From Narthecium ossifragum (taxonomy: Eukaryota > Streptophyta > Magnoliopsida > Dioscoreales > Nartheciaceae), in assembly GCA_963920575.1 (NCBI GenBank), contig OY986969.1, positions 8,181,096 to 8,245,095 on the forward strand: a stretch of 64,000 bases of DNA. The letters are read 5' to 3'. A model generated the notes under the pieces. That model saw nothing but the letters and a program-made list of their open reading frames with translations, did no database searches and was not told the DNA's origin. Within the stretch, counting starts at the first letter, position 1; each line of letters opens with the position of its first letter. A program made the translations under genes and the position numbers. This document shows positions 1 to 11,908 of this stretch, in pieces.

Positions 1-357
1 TGCCATTGATGTAATACCAGTCACATTCCTAGCTTTTATCCAGCCTACTGTGCACTCTGATGATGTTCACGTTACAAGATTCAAAGTCAACTTATGCTAT
101 CAAACTAGTCAAGAAAAAGGACATAAAACCTACTGGTAGTGTTTGTATGCAGTCAATAAAATCCAACCAAAGTCCTGTAACTATCCACTGGCAATACCTA
201 TCATGTGCATGGCTTTGCCCATGTTGCATTGACTACTAAAACAAGTGTCTCATTCCCAATACTCTGTTTTATGATTCCCCTGTTTCTCACTCCAAACATA
301 CCATGAACTAATATTGGCTATGAATCTTATGATCAGTAAGTTTATATGAACACTTAC

Positions 358-564
358 ACTATTTCATCAGAGTTCCATAGGATTCCATAGCTATGGAAAT
401 TGGCAGTTGGGTCGAACCAGAGGTGGAACCTCATCTCCCTACCAATGACCCTTCCATCTCCACTCCCCCTCACGTATAAATTTGTTTGCAGAGTATATGG
501 CTCCCCTGTCGTCCTCCCCAGGAGCTCGATGTCCACCTCGTCGTGAAACCCCGGATGCGCTTCA
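358..564 (-). CDS. XTH exon fragment (GH16 xyloglucan endotransglucosylase/hydrolase)
   Basis: About 69 codons of a cell-wall xyloglucan endotransglucosylase/hydrolase, which cuts and re-joins xyloglucan in the apoplast. The catalytic signature [10 protein letters not shown] is complete: its first Glu is the family nucleophile and its last Glu the acid/base. It is followed by [28 protein letters not shown] and SYGILWN, wording closest to group III (XTH31/32-type). A good donor (GTAAGTG) ends the exon at 358, and a possible acceptor lies at 565-566. No signal-peptide exon is visible on the minus strand up to 1445, and the next exon would lie left of the window. Just upstream, a 31-bp block is duplicated. 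I infer a fragment or the middle exon of a disrupted gene. A normal gene with a very long first intron cannot be excluded. Confidence 0.78.
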
Positions 565-566
565 CT

Positions 567-670
567 ATTGGTAGAGTGGAGCATGAAGAAGAAGAGGGCT
601 GAACTTGGAGCTTAGGTAGTAACCAGGAGAAGGCTGAGCATTGGTAGAGTGGAGCATGAAGAAGAAGAGG
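567..670. repeat. 31-bp direct duplication, period 73
   Basis: The same 31 bases, rich in GAAGAAGAAGAGG, occur at 567-597 and 640-670. The first copy abuts the 5' edge of the XTH exon, so the duplication falls where that exon's homology is lost. Confidence 0.9.
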
Positions 671-699
671 AGGAGAGAGAGGAGGGTATGGAGGAGGTA

Positions 700-1445
700 C
701 CGGGTCAAAATTAATGTAAATTTCAAAATTGGGACACGTGTTGATCAGCTATGACGGCACGTTAGGTTGGCTGATTGCCAACGTCAGGTAAGGTTGGCTA
801 TATATCACTATATATCACTTCTCATATTTGAAATATATACGCATACTATGTGGCCCCTGCCACCTGGTAGGGTAACCATCAAGTTAATGGGTGATTTAGT
901 TATAAAAATCGAATTTGATTAATGAATTAGTAGGAATATTATATAAGGTTGATTATATTAGATTAATATACTATAACTATAGAATATATATAACTATATG
1001 AATTAAATCAACCTTATAAGGGGTGGTTATGTATAACCGTTTTTGCTCCTTATAAGGTTGATAAGGATGTATATTTAAAACTAACCTAGGAAATATGATA
1101 AAAATATACAAAATTAACTTAGGAAAATTTACATGTAAACAAACTAATAGGAGGTAAACGGTTGTAACCGTTATTGCTCCTTATAAGGTTGATATACATA
1201 TATACTTCATATATAATTTTTAGTTGAATATATTGCTTACATATATACGTATGTACATTTATTTTAACTATATATACACATCATATATATATACATATAT
1301 ATTTTTACATACATACTTTATATATATATTCCACTTATATTTAGTGTATAAATATAATGAGAGAAAAAAAAAGAGAGTAAAAGAGGAGAGAGATAGTGAG
1401 TGTGTTCCAGCCGGGGTGCGGAGAATCCACACCCATCCGGTGGGA
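700..1445. other. AT-rich spacer with short direct and inverted repeats
   Basis: No gene is seen. The motif CTCCTTATAAGGTTGAT recurs at about 1046-1062 and 1177-1193, with a reverse-complement copy near 1006-1020, so this may be a decayed MITE. Long TATATA tracts follow at 1200-1350. Short ORFs here are low-complexity Tyr/Ile/Lys strings and are not believable genes. Confidence 0.6.
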
Positions 1446-1778
1446 CGTATATCACGGTTCATTGCAAAATGATTCATAGTTTTCAATTTGTACAATCATT
1501 TCAATGTCGGAATTATATCGCTAACTAACCATGTTAATCATGTTAATGGAAATCCAATCAAGTGATCTCGTATGATCTGGTTTCTCTCTCGTTTCTCATC
1601 CAAATTGACAGGGCATGTTAATATACCACAGATTTCTTGAATGAGAAAAATATTATTTGGGTAGCCTCAAACTTTTTGACTCTGTACTACGTATCAAACT
1701 AGTTCCAAGTTTATTAATGCAAATTATATGAAGTGCAGCATTAGTCCTGCTCCTGCCGCATGCCGGCCCTATCATCGA
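1446..1778. repeat. Left arm of a 45-kb-spaced inverted repeat
   Basis: Matches the reverse complement of 47116-47470 over its whole length with scattered differences and small indels. One landmark is ATGCCGGCCCTATCAT against its complement near 47117. The part nearest 1778 also reads on the minus strand as a decayed LINE endonuclease end. The short phrase TTAGTCCTGCTCCTGC is repeated at about 1742 and 1781. Confidence 0.85.
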
Positions 1779-1849
1779 TATTAGTCCTGCTCCTGCTGCA
1801 TTACCACTTCGATGATTGTACAAATCAGTTGCTCGGCGGCAGCCTTACC

Positions 1850-2698
1850 TCTCTTTGCCACAATTCAGCTCTCAATCTCGATAACAAATTCTATATCACC
1901 TGGCCTACTCCTTTCTCTCGATGCTTTCTCTTCTCTTCCTTTTGTTTTTTATAGTCTATTCTTGAACACCTTGATAGGGCACTGTGTAATCGACTATGGA
2001 AGGATAAGTTCCCCAACACTTTGGTTAAACACCTACCGAAGATTGAATCGGACCATTCACCCTTGCTCATTAACTTACATGATCAACAGCCAAGGATCGG
2101 CCCGTCTTTCTTCCGCCTAGAGCGCCACTAAATAAAGAAAGAGGAGTTCCAGGAGGCTCGACAGCGGGCTTGGAGATTCCCCTGTCACGGCTTTTAGCAA
2201 TTTGCTTTTGCTATAAAGGCCATCAAACGAGTTGTGAAAGTCTGGGATAGGCATAGCAGATCTACTGTCATGTTTGGAGCGGGTAAATGGTTGGAGAAAT
2301 GTTTGGACGACCACTACTCGCTGGAAGACAATGGTCTTCTTACTGAAGATGAAGAGGTACCACTACAACAACTTGAAGCTGAATGGGAGGTGATCACAAC
2401 TAAGCAAGAATCCAAAGCTTCCCAAAGAGTGAGGAAGGACCGGAATGTCGCTAGGGATCGCAACACGTCTTTCTTCCACCAGATGGTTGTTGGCATGAGG
2501 AGGCATAGATCACACATTAAGGAAATCGTCAGCTCTGATGGAGATGTATACACATATTAAGCTGGGATAGGCTGAGTATTGCAGGATCATTACAACAAGG
2601 TTTGGCACGAATCATGTGGTCTTTAGGATCAAATAGACTTTGATTTGCCTTCAGTCCCTATGGAATGGCACGCTACGTTGATTGCTGATGTCACTATC
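1850..2698 (+). mobile_element. L1-type LINE, 5' segment (endonuclease end and linker)
   Basis: Degenerate non-LTR retrotransposon ORF2. Readable pieces are the C-terminal part of the apurinic endonuclease (LEHLDRALCNRLW, then IESDHSPLLINL at about 1955-2075) and the linker before reverse transcriptase (RDRNTSFFHQMV.GMRRHR at about 2455-2510). Several stops are present (for example 2558-2560). The reading resumes at 23428 after a CACTA insertion: 2696-2698 atc is the 3-bp target duplication. The 5' limit is uncertain, because the N-terminal endonuclease and ORF1 are not seen here. Confidence 0.88.
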
Positions 2699-2960
2699 CA
2701 CTATAAGAAAATGGTCTTTTGTAACAAGCTTTCAGTCACAATGGAAAAACCTGTCACTACAACTAGGTATTTAATGACAACTACATTATGTTGTCACATT
2801 ATATAGTCGTCATATAATTACCTGTGACAAGTGATTGTAGTTGTCATAAATTACTTATGTTTCAGTGATGAGTTTTGATTGTTGTCACTAAAGCGTGTCA
2901 CTTTGGTGACAAGACATATTAGTCATCGCTAATATTGTTTAGTGACAATAAACAGTTGTT

Positions 2961-3589
2961 ACTAAAGGCATCATCATCTTATATCTCATTTATCCATCAT
3001 CAACCCATTATAGTATCTAATCTTAACCCATCACAACCTTTCGATATGGTCTGATCCCAGCCATCCATCTCCATTGACTCCAAATCTCCACCGTCGCTTT
3101 CATTCAACACTCAACGAACCCTATCCATCCACCCTTTTAAAATTTTCCACCTATATCAAACCCACTCGTTCTCTCTCCTCCAACCCCACCCCTCGCGATC
3201 CTGTTCTCCACCTCATCTCCACCGATTGCGACATCACGCCGGCCACCTTACTCCAACGCCGCCACTCTCTCCTCGCCGGACCCGGGAGTCTCCACCACCC
3301 CGAACTCTCTCTTCCCACTACCTTTCTCTCACGTTCACTCTCTTCCTTCGTCCTCGGACACCCGCACCATCTCCCGATAACCCCGTCAACCCACCTCCCT
3401 TGTCGGAGAGCAGCGCTGTGGCTAGCCTTCTCCTCCCACTCCCTCACGGAGCTTCTCTCCGTTGGATGCCACCACCTCACTGTTTCCTCCCTGCTCCCCG
3501 AACCCCATTCTCTCCTCCCGGTTTTAGCCTGAAAATCCTAACCGGCCAGCACCCACTCGCCATCTCTCAACTTTGCCGACCACTCCCCT
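2961..3589. other. CACTA internal sequence, C-rich, no recognised gene
   Basis: Polypyrimidine/Pro-Ser-type open frames in several phases (3074-3594) look like untranslated leader or captured exon sequence. The block continues across the two solo LTRs at 6360-6443 and 8653-8830. No known domain is seen. Confidence 0.5.
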
Positions 3590-3874
3590 TGTGAGGACCC
3601 GTTCCTCTAACCTGGCTTGATCGCGTGGGTCGAGGGTCGTTCCCTGCTAGTTTGGTTTCACGTCGGGTGCGATCAGGTTGATCGTGTTGCTCTTGTGACC
3701 CCAGGGGCAATTTGGTAAATTGCGCCTGGTGGTAGATTTCACACCCACGTAACGCACACACGGCCTTGAATTGATGTATGTGAATGATTAAAACTTTAAG
3801 GGTGCCTCCGATCGGAAGATTAGAGTTCGATCGGGAAAGATCGAATCGGACGGCAGAGATCAGATCCTGATCTC

Positions 3875-3882
3875 TATAAATA
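3875..3882 (+). promoter_or_regulatory. TATA box of solo LTR A copy 1
   Basis: TATAAATA followed within ~20 bp by a long CT-rich leader, as at plant polymerase II promoters. The LTR transcript would start near 3905. Confidence 0.65.
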
Positions 3883-4399
3883 CACTGACTTTCTCTCTCT
3901 TTCCTTTCTCTTTCCTTCTTCTCCTGTCATTGTCTCTCTCTCTCTCTCCTGCCGGTTGTGCTAGGGCTTCGGGTCGTGATCTTCGAGGAGCGGATCTTGG
4001 TGATCGAGCTTGGGGGATACGTGGAGGAGCTGTCCCGCTTGTTCAAGTAGGTGTTTCTACCCCGATCGTGTGGTCGGGTTTACCTAGGATAGGTTTATTG
4101 TGCTTGGATGTAGTTGTGCATGGTAGAATATTGAGTAACTTAATACGTTAGTGTTTTGGCTTGCTTAGAGTGTTTCTACTAGTTGGTTTCGTATTTTATC
4201 GGACTATTCTCGTTTTGTCTCCGGTTTATTAGTTTTTGATCGTTTTGACCTAGGTTTGGGTTTTAACTGTCAAAATCCTGTTTTCTTCGTACCAATAGTT
4301 TCCCCTTTTTCTTATACGCGTGTCTACAAAGTTTCATCGAATTTCGATAAGCTTTGATAGATCAAATCCAAGAGATTGTTCATGGTATTGTTCTTAGGA

Positions 4400-5065
4400 A
4401 CCGTGCACCAGGCCCGACGGTCGACCTTCGGATCAACCGTCAGGTATTGGGACGCTTACTCCTGGCCTCACGGTAGACCATCGCATCGATCGTGAGGCTC
4501 TGTCTCGTTTTGGGCCTCCCAGGGTCGATGTTCCGATCGACAGTGGGTCCTTACCCTTTTCCTACCTGGCCTCACGGTCAACCGTCGCTGTGAGACCTGG
4601 GGTACCTAGGTATCGGTGTTCGCCTGGAGGGTATGTGGCCGAACCCGGCAACCGGATAAGCAACCCCACGTATATAATAAGTATATTAGTAACCCTTATA
4701 AGACACAACGCGTTTTAAAGCCGTTATGACAGTGATCCGCTAGAAAACTCCAAGGTTAAGCGTGCTTGCCTTGGAGCGGTCCCGGGATGGGTGACCCACT
4801 GGAAAGTTTTTCCAGATTTCTACGGTGTGCCAAAAGCGGATAATATTGTGTCGGGTGGGGCCCTCGGGTGGATCCTGGACGGTGCCCGCAGGCCCTGGGT
4901 GGCCCCAGACGGCGGGGGTCGTTACAGTCGCATCGTCCGTCGCATCGACCGTGAGGCTCTGTCTCATTTTTTGTTTCCCAGGGTCGATGTCTCGATCGAC
5001 CATGGCCCTTATGTTTTTCCTAAATTTTGGTCTCACGGTCAACCGTCACATCGACAATGAGCCCC
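4400..5065. repeat. Cluster of CGGTCGAT-type hairpins in LTR A copy 1
   Basis: Repeated sentences of the form CACGGT..accgt..CGTGAGG, separated by ctctgtctcgttttgggc. Each is a short imperfect palindrome built on GGTCGA/TCGACC. The cluster is split by the Cassandra solo LTR. Equivalent clusters lie in copies 2 and 3. Confidence 0.85.
4589..4926 (+). mobile_element. Cassandra-type solo LTR carrying 5S rRNA-like sequence
   Basis: Begins TGTGAGACC and ends GGGTCGTTACA, with identical flanking duplications gtcgc (4584-4588 and 4927-4931). The centre holds a 5S rRNA-like block: AACTCCAAGGTTAAGCGTGC, then GGGATGGGTGACC. That is the hallmark of Cassandra TRIM LTRs. It sits inside LTR A copy 1, making it the fourth nesting level. 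Confidence 0.92.
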
Positions 5066-6443
5066 CGAACAGTGTTTTCTAGCTTCCTTTGATTGGTTTT
5101 CGTTCATGATAGATACCCAATCATGTTAGGAAGCTTGCATGCTATTATCATAGGGTTTTCGAAGGATTTTGATTGGGAATTCAATCGTGGGTTTACCCTC
5201 TTTGACGAATCTTTAGTTTGTCTTGCATTTAAATACCTAGTTGGATGGTAACTTAAATGCTTCTTGCTTGCTTAGCCGTTTGCTAGTTGTGAGTGTTAGC
5301 TTACGTTGTATTGTGGAACCTTAGCCTGTTGTTGGCGTGTGCTGAGGGTTGTTGTATAACTGTTGAACTCATAAATGTTGTTGTGACATATAAAGACATC
5401 TAGGTTAGATGTTTGCATAGGTTCATGCACTATATGCATTAAAGACATTTCAGGTTAGGTGGGGCGATGGGTTGATCGTCGATCCGAGGCTCTCGAGTAG
5501 CTCGGATCTAGCCCTCGGACCGTGGCTGGGTAGCAAGGTCTAGAACGTGATTGTACCATTAGAATCTTCATGTTATCAAGGATATGATGTAGTTGGATAT
5601 GATCATATTGTTATTGAGGTTTAGAGGTCGTGTTGTTTCCCCAATGCCAAGTGCTAAGGATGGATGTGGATGTGTTCCCGACTTGGGTTTCCAAGGCATG
5701 GGAATCCTGCTTGAGTAAGGGTGATCCTATATGTTACTGTTCCGTGGTCTCCTAGTAACATGTTCAGAAGAGAGTTTTCATGATAGGAGCCCTTGGGACA
5801 TCGATAGGGTTATGGGACCCTTAGCATTCCTTAGATTTAGGCGGAGAGACATCACAGTTGTTGTTTTCCTCCCTTCAGTGTGTCGTAGAGTAGAACCCTA
5901 CTGAGCTTGTCGCTCACTCCTACCCGGGCTGCGTTTTGCAGGTACATGCGTCAGTTCTTCTTCAGTAGAGCCGGCTAGATCAGCTTTTGGCGGCTCGATG
6001 ACTTCCAGAGGTGCTTGGGTTGCTGTGGGAGAACAGTTGTACTTTTGATAGATTATGTATATATATAGACATCCTTCGAGGATTTTTGGGTTAAATGTAT
6101 AATCTTTCCCCCTGAAGGAGTTTTTGATAAGAATTTGTGTCGGATGTCTAAATAGTACAACTTGATGTTATTTTAATTGAATCATGTTTCTACTAGTCTT
6201 GAGCTGTTGGACACTTGAATTATAGATTTATCCATGGAAGTCAAACTGTGCAAATTATCTCTGTTTTCCGCTTAAATCGCGCCAGATTGGATGTAAATAA
6301 TAATAGGAACCCTCACACCTCGGCCTGGATGCATGGGTTTTCTGGGTCGGGGTGTGACACCCCTCCTCCTTCGCTTCTCCAGCATCGCTGGGAACCTCGA
6401 CCATCTCCTTCGCAGGCCTCATCCCCCTTTCCCCGTCACCACT

Positions 6444-8652
6444 TGTCACACCCCGACCCAGAAAACCCATCCAGGACGGGGCGTGAGGGTCCTAACACTA
6501 TTCATCATCAACCGGCGCAGTACAAGCGGAAAGGATAAACAATTTAAGCAAAAGTATTCCAGAGGCTAAGCAGATTTTAATAATAATATAACATCAAGTC
6601 TTACAATATCTGAGTTCCAAAATACAGATTTATACAACATCCCAAAGGTTCTCCAAAAAGGGTACAACATGCATAATTGTATATCAAAAAGTTACAATAG
6701 CCATATCCTCAAAAAAGGGTACCACGTCGGGAACTCCTCGGTTGCATCCTTAGCACTTGGCCTTGGAAGACGACACGACCTCTAGACCTCAAACAATGAT
6801 TCAAGCCAACTATCGCAATCCTCAATCATCAGAGATTCAGATCGACAATCACACCCTAATCCTGACTACCCAGCCACGGTCCTAAGGCTAGATCCGAGCT
6901 ACCCGAGAGCCTCGGATCGGCGACCCAAGACATCGCCCGCCTAATCTCAAATGCCTCTAATGCATACAATGCATGATCCTAGGCAAGCATCTATCTTAGA
7001 TGTCTCTATATGTCACATCATCAATATAAGTTCAACAGGTATACAATAGCCCTCGGCACTCGCCGGCAAGGGGCTAAGGTTCCACAATTTCTCATTAACT
7101 AGCACTCATAGCTAGTTAATGGCTAAGCAAACAACTAAGCATTTAATTACAATCATACAGGTATTTAAATGCAAGTAAAGCCATATATTTACCAAAAAGG
7201 AAGTCACATGAATCGATTCTCAAACCCGAGGGAAAACCCCTTGAAAACCCCATCAAATCCCCCTACATGCTTCCCAACATGCTTAGGTACTAATCCCAAA
7301 CCAAATCCGTCCAAGAAAAGCCAGAAAACACTATTCAGTCGCTCATGGTCGATGCGACGGTCGATCCGTGCATCGACCGTGCGGCCACGGACGATGCCAC
7401 GGTCGATCGATCCTGAGATCGACCGTGAGACCCATGCGAAGAAAAACCAAGGGCGACGGTCGATCGACCCATCGACCCTGAGGAGCCCAAAATTGAACAG
7501 AGCCTGACGGTCGATGCGACGGTCGACCGTCAGGTAAAAGGGAAAAGAAGGAGATCCCGCGGTCGATCCATGCATCGACCCTGGGAAGCCAAAATCTCGA
7601 CAGAGCCCGACGGTCGATGCGACGGTCGACCGTCAGGCCCAGAGTAAGTATATTAAAGCTTGACGGTCGATACATCGATCGACCGTCGAGCCTGACGGTC
7701 GATGCACCGATCGACCGTCGAGCTCGCTACGCAAAATGCCAGAAATCCCATTTCTAGGTTTTCAAGGATCAAAATATGTTTTTAAACAATGAAACTTGGT
7801 AGGCAAGTGTATTTTGAAGTGGAGAATCCAATGATGTAAAGAAATCCAGTTTTTGATGGTTAAATCCCATTTTAGGTCGGAAAACCAAAAACCGACAAAA
7901 CGGCGACGTTTCGAAAACCAGCCGTTAGAATACGGAAATCTTGGCATACAAACACTCCAAACCATTCACATTGCATACACAACAGATTACACAACACCCT
8001 AGCATGGCATTCCACAGCAAACCACATATGCAACCTTACCTAGTAGAACCCGATCCAAGGATCGAGGTAGAAACACCTACCTTAAACGCAATCCCAGCTT
8101 CTCCACGCGTCCAGCCAACCTTGCCACGAAAATCCGCTACTCAGCCCCTCCAAGATCAAGCCCAGCCGAAGGAGAGGGAAGAAGGGGAGAAGAAGAGGAG
8201 ACGTCGGTGGAGAAGAGAAGGAAGAACCAGCCAAAGAAAGAGAAGAAGGGAAAGAGAGAATAGAGGAGAGAAGAGAGGGGAGCGGGTGGGGGTTGGAGCC
8301 AACTGCTCCAACCACCCTCCACTCACCAGGCCCCTAATGGGCCGGATCCTCGCTAACGGGCCAAAAACCCGTTGACCCGCTAACGAGCCCGATAGCGAGC
8401 TCTAGCGCGCCCGAGCTGGGATCTTCCGATCCCGGGTCCGCCTAACCATCCTAAACAACCACATACATCAATCCAAGTCCGTGGGTGCAACGCGGGTGTA
8501 AAACCGACCACCAGGGGGCATATTTACCAAAATGCCCCTGGGGTCCAAACCGCCACACGATCGCCCGATCGTGCCCGACGCGGAACCAAACCAATAGGAA
8601 ACCGGCTCTCAAACCAAGTGGTCCAGTCAGGTCTGAGGGGCGGGCCCTCACA
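6444..8652 (-). mobile_element. Solo LTR, family A, copy 2 (opposite orientation)
   Basis: On the plus strand it begins TGTCACACCCCGACCC and ends GGGCCCTCACA. Identical duplications ccact flank it at 6439-6443 and 8653-8657. It is the same family as 3590-6359 but inverted and only 84 bp away. The different TSD shows it is an independent insertion rather than one element with inverted ends. It carries the hairpin cluster at about 7330-7725. Confidence 0.93.
7330..7725. repeat. Hairpin cluster in LTR A copy 2
   Basis: Dense alternation of ACGGTCGATCGACC-like words and their complements, for example ACGGTCGATGCACCGATCGA near 7694 and CGACGGTCGATGCGACGGTC near 7608. Counterpart of 34354-34735. 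Confidence 0.85.
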
Positions 8653-8657
8653 CCACT

Positions 8658-10395
8658 GCCTCAGCCGATTTCCTTTCCAAGTCTTCCTCTCTACCTCTCG
8701 CCCCTCACTGCCGAGCCTCACTGCTTCCAAATCGTCTCCAGCAACCACCGCCCATTCCTTCCTCAACGTATGACTCTCAAGGACAGTCTAGCCTACGAGT
8801 ATGCTTCTAACCTCTATAGATACTAATGGTGCCTTTTTCCTGTTCGTGGATTGTTTTAATTGGAAAGGGAGGAGGAAAGGAGGATCAAGATACAAATTAG
8901 AGGTACAACATCTTGCTATCATTTTTGGTTTTGAAGTATGAGAATTGTAGTTTTTTTGAGTTTTAAGCATATGGGTTCTTGATATATTATTGCTTGTTGA
9001 TAGTTCATTACATTGATGTTCATCTGTTTGTTCAATATGGTTAATGCGAACCTTTATTATATTTTATCTGTTTTCTCTGGACCTCTTACTATGTTGTTAC
9101 CTTTTCTTTGGATTTAGCTGTGAAAAAAATCTTCTGCTCACCAAATTGCAAAACCCACATCCCCAATTGAATATCTGCATCTGGCATTACAACAGTTCAG
9201 TTGTTATTTTGTCGACAAAGATTTGGAATAGTATGTCTATATTTTTCCTCGCTGAATTTCCAATGTTTTGCATTACAATATTGGGCATAAGTGCTGGAAA
9301 GAAGCTAGATTTTTATATGTCAGCTTTTGGACATGCTAACATTAGTGGTACAGTTGGGAGAAAAAGATTGTTGTGGACAAAATCAATCTCAAATTTCTTT
9401 TGTCTCTGCCTTGTGCTTACTGTTCTCTCAAGGTATTTATATCTTTAATGTTGCTCTTGCAATTAAGCCTTTTTCCTTACAAATGAAAATTCTATTGACT
9501 ATGTGGATATTCATAAGCATTAGTTAGATTGCAATGGGATGAACAGTTGTGGTAGTTCTAATAACATATTAGTTTTATTTTGTAAATTACAGAGATCTGT
9601 AGATTTAATACCTACCAGGTTTTCCAAGTTACGTATATTAGTTGTTCATGCTTGTTACCTGTATCAATGTTGTAGGTTGCTGCTCCAGCTACTCCTTTGT
9701 GACTAGAGTTATATCAAAGTAGATTAGGTGTATTCTTGTAGCTAGATAGGTCCATCTTCGAGCTATTTATAAATTCTCTTATTGATATGAGATTTAGATA
9801 CCATTAGCTGCACACTTGGTAGGTATTGTGATGCAGCTACTGCTTTTTGTTAAGGTAGGAATATTGTAGCTGAAATTATTTAGGGATTGTTTAGAGAGAC
9901 AAACTCCAAAAGTATCTGCAATGGATGTTGTCCATAGTGTAGTTATATCAGAGTTTTTCACATACTATATATTTTTGTAATAATATAAATTTAAGTATGT
10001 AGTCCCAATTCCTTTTGCTGATCTTTACTTTGTATAGGTCGTCGACATATCAGGTGGTACTGACCTAATTTGTTTAAACATTTAGGTGACTTTTGATGGG
10101 CCAGACTTGGTGTTGTTTCTCCGTTGATTGACGGACGGGGACCTTAGTGCAACATTTCTTCTCTCAATCCTGCTAGCTCTCAACCACCACAAAGATAAGT
10201 GAATTTGAAATTGCATTTTATGTTGTTAGTTGGCTTCATTCTTCAATGTAGTCTTACTGTTCATTTTGCCAAAGTAACATATATCTTGATGTTTATTTTG
10301 CAGGACATGGATTGTTGGTCTTTTGTTTTGGGATTTCAAACCCTAATTTGAGAAAGCTCTTTAGTTTTCTAGGTTTTTTTCCCACATGTATCAAG
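8658..10395. other. CACTA internal sequence, no recognised gene
   Basis: AT-rich, intron-like sequence between two solo LTRs. The longest open frame (9044-9448, 134 codons, many Leu/Phe/Cys) has no motif I recognise and no homologous-looking core. I see no transposase. Confidence 0.5.
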
Positions 10396-10547
10396 AATTA
10401 TGTAAGGGCCTATTTTCATATAAAGGGCTTTTATGTAAGATTTGGAGGACCTTTCGTGTAATTTCAGGTTTTGTGGGGGGTTGTCTACAAAACCCACCCC
10501 CTCTAGAGAAATCGAGTCTCTTCTCCTTCCCCTTTTTGGTTGCCAAC

Positions 10548-10549
<2 letters not shown>

Positions 10550-10601
<52 letters not shown>
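10550..10601. repeat. (GA)n microsatellite
   Basis: About 26 uninterrupted GA units in the leader part of LTR C. The Arg-Glu-rich open frames over it are artefacts of the repeat. Confidence 0.97.
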
Positions 10602-10606
<5 letters not shown>

Positions 10607-11235
10607 TCGGGAGAGAGACAGAGAGAGAACGGGAGAGAGAGTGATGGAGAGGAAGGGGGATCACCGCCGCCGGAGAAGAAGAGAAGAAGGGAGGAAGAAA
10701 CCGGGAGAAGGAGAGGTGGAGCTCGCTGGAAAAAGAGTAGATCCGGTGAGCTTTCTGCCGGATTTCGTCTCACATGAGGCCTCTTGGCTCAGGTGAGCTC
10801 CCATCTTCTTTCCCCCTTCGATCTCTTCTTTCTGTGGGTTTTTCCAGTGGATTTTTTGGGAGAAGATGGTTGTCCAGCGATGGGTCGCCGGAGAAGATGA
10901 TGTGGAAGGCGTCGGTGACCTCCCTTGGAGACTGCAGCGCCAGAGAAGGACCCCCGGTCCGGAGCATCTCTCCAAGCCTTGTTTGGGTGTTTTCCCATGC
11001 CGGGGGAAACTTACTTCCCCTTCCTGCCATGGATTCCGGCGAAGATCCGGCCGGCCTTCCTCTAGCCGTGGCCATTGATCTTCCTCGGAATATGGTGCTT
11101 GAGCCAGCGAGAAGCTTTCCCCCCTTTCTCCGGGGTGGCTATCCGACAGTTAAGCACGGTTTCAGTGGGCCTCCAACGAAGCTCCGGCGACCCTTCCTGG
11201 GGGAGGGGTGCATGTCATTGGGGGCTGGGTTGTCA

Positions 11236-11380
11236 CAGATTCTGTCACAGAGGCGCCGTCCTTGCAAAAGATTCCGTCACAAATGCGCCGTCTTTGCAGC
11301 AGATTCCGTCGCAGATGCGTCTTTGCGGCAGATTCCGTTGCAGACACGCCGTCTTTGTGGCAGATTCCGTCATAGGCACG
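11236..11380 (+). repeat. Tandem repeat, 33-36-bp unit, ~4 copies
   Basis: Units of the form CAGATTCCGTCGCAGATGCG then CCGTCTTTG, with point differences and small length changes. It lies within LTR C. The unit contains repeated GATTCCGTC. Confidence 0.88.
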
Positions 11381-11908
11381 TCAAGTTGCAGCCGCAGCGC
11401 GGTCGAGCGGCGACGCCATGTTGGAAATGCCGGGGGGCTGGTCGACCCGTGGGCTGAGTCGTCGCGTGCGCCCTAGCGTGCGGAGCGCCGACATCCAGTT
11501 TCGTTGATCTGCACGTCGTTTCGACCGGTTTTTCGAACTCTATCTGTTTCTAATAGTTTCAACTGCGTTTGGAGCTCTACTTGACCGCTTTCCTTGTTCT
11601 TGTGCTTTAGGTGATCGGGTGAGCGACCATAAGAGTTCAGAGCGTGACGTGGACCCGGGCTTAGGGATCGCACATTCACAGTTCTTTTGAGGTACGAGTT
11701 ACCTCCTACTAGGATTGATGTGTTGTTGTGTTAATGCTATGTTGTGCATGCTTTTCTCTTGTGATGATTGTGTGATATGCTATGATATGATGTTTTCTTG
11801 TATTGTATGAATACATGATAATTGCTATTTACTTTATTGTTGTGTTCTTTGTCTTGTGCATACATGATAGGATTGGGGTTGTGATTGGGTCTAGTCAGGT
11901 CATGTAGC

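Larger units (their letters stand above)
3590..6359 (+). mobile_element. Solo LTR, family A (Tekay-like gypsy), copy 1
   Basis: Begins TGTGAGGACCCGTTCC and ends GGGTCGGGGTGTGACA. It is flanked by identical 5-bp duplications cccct at 3585-3589 and 6360-6364, with no internal retrotransposon domains, so it is a solo LTR. It contains a Cassandra solo LTR (4589-4926), leaving ~2.43 kb of its own. A TATA box (3875-3882) and a CT-rich leader put the promoter only ~290 bp from the LTR start. Blocks such as GGGCAATTTGGTAAATTG and the CCCGGGCTGCG box are shared with the Tekay LTR at 60553-61817, which supports that lineage. Confidence 0.93.

Noticed and set aside
3074..3594. Gene with Pro/Ser/His-rich product
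   Set aside because: Three overlapping frames of equal quality, no domain, C-rich composition; treated as non-coding CACTA core.
4700..4830. 5S rRNA gene
   Set aside because: Only the internal promoter-like part is similar and it lies within an LTR with its own target duplication; it is Cassandra sequence, not a 5S gene. The same applies to 13980-14075.
10386..10796. Arg/Glu-repeat protein
   Set aside because: Translation of a GA microsatellite in an LTR leader.
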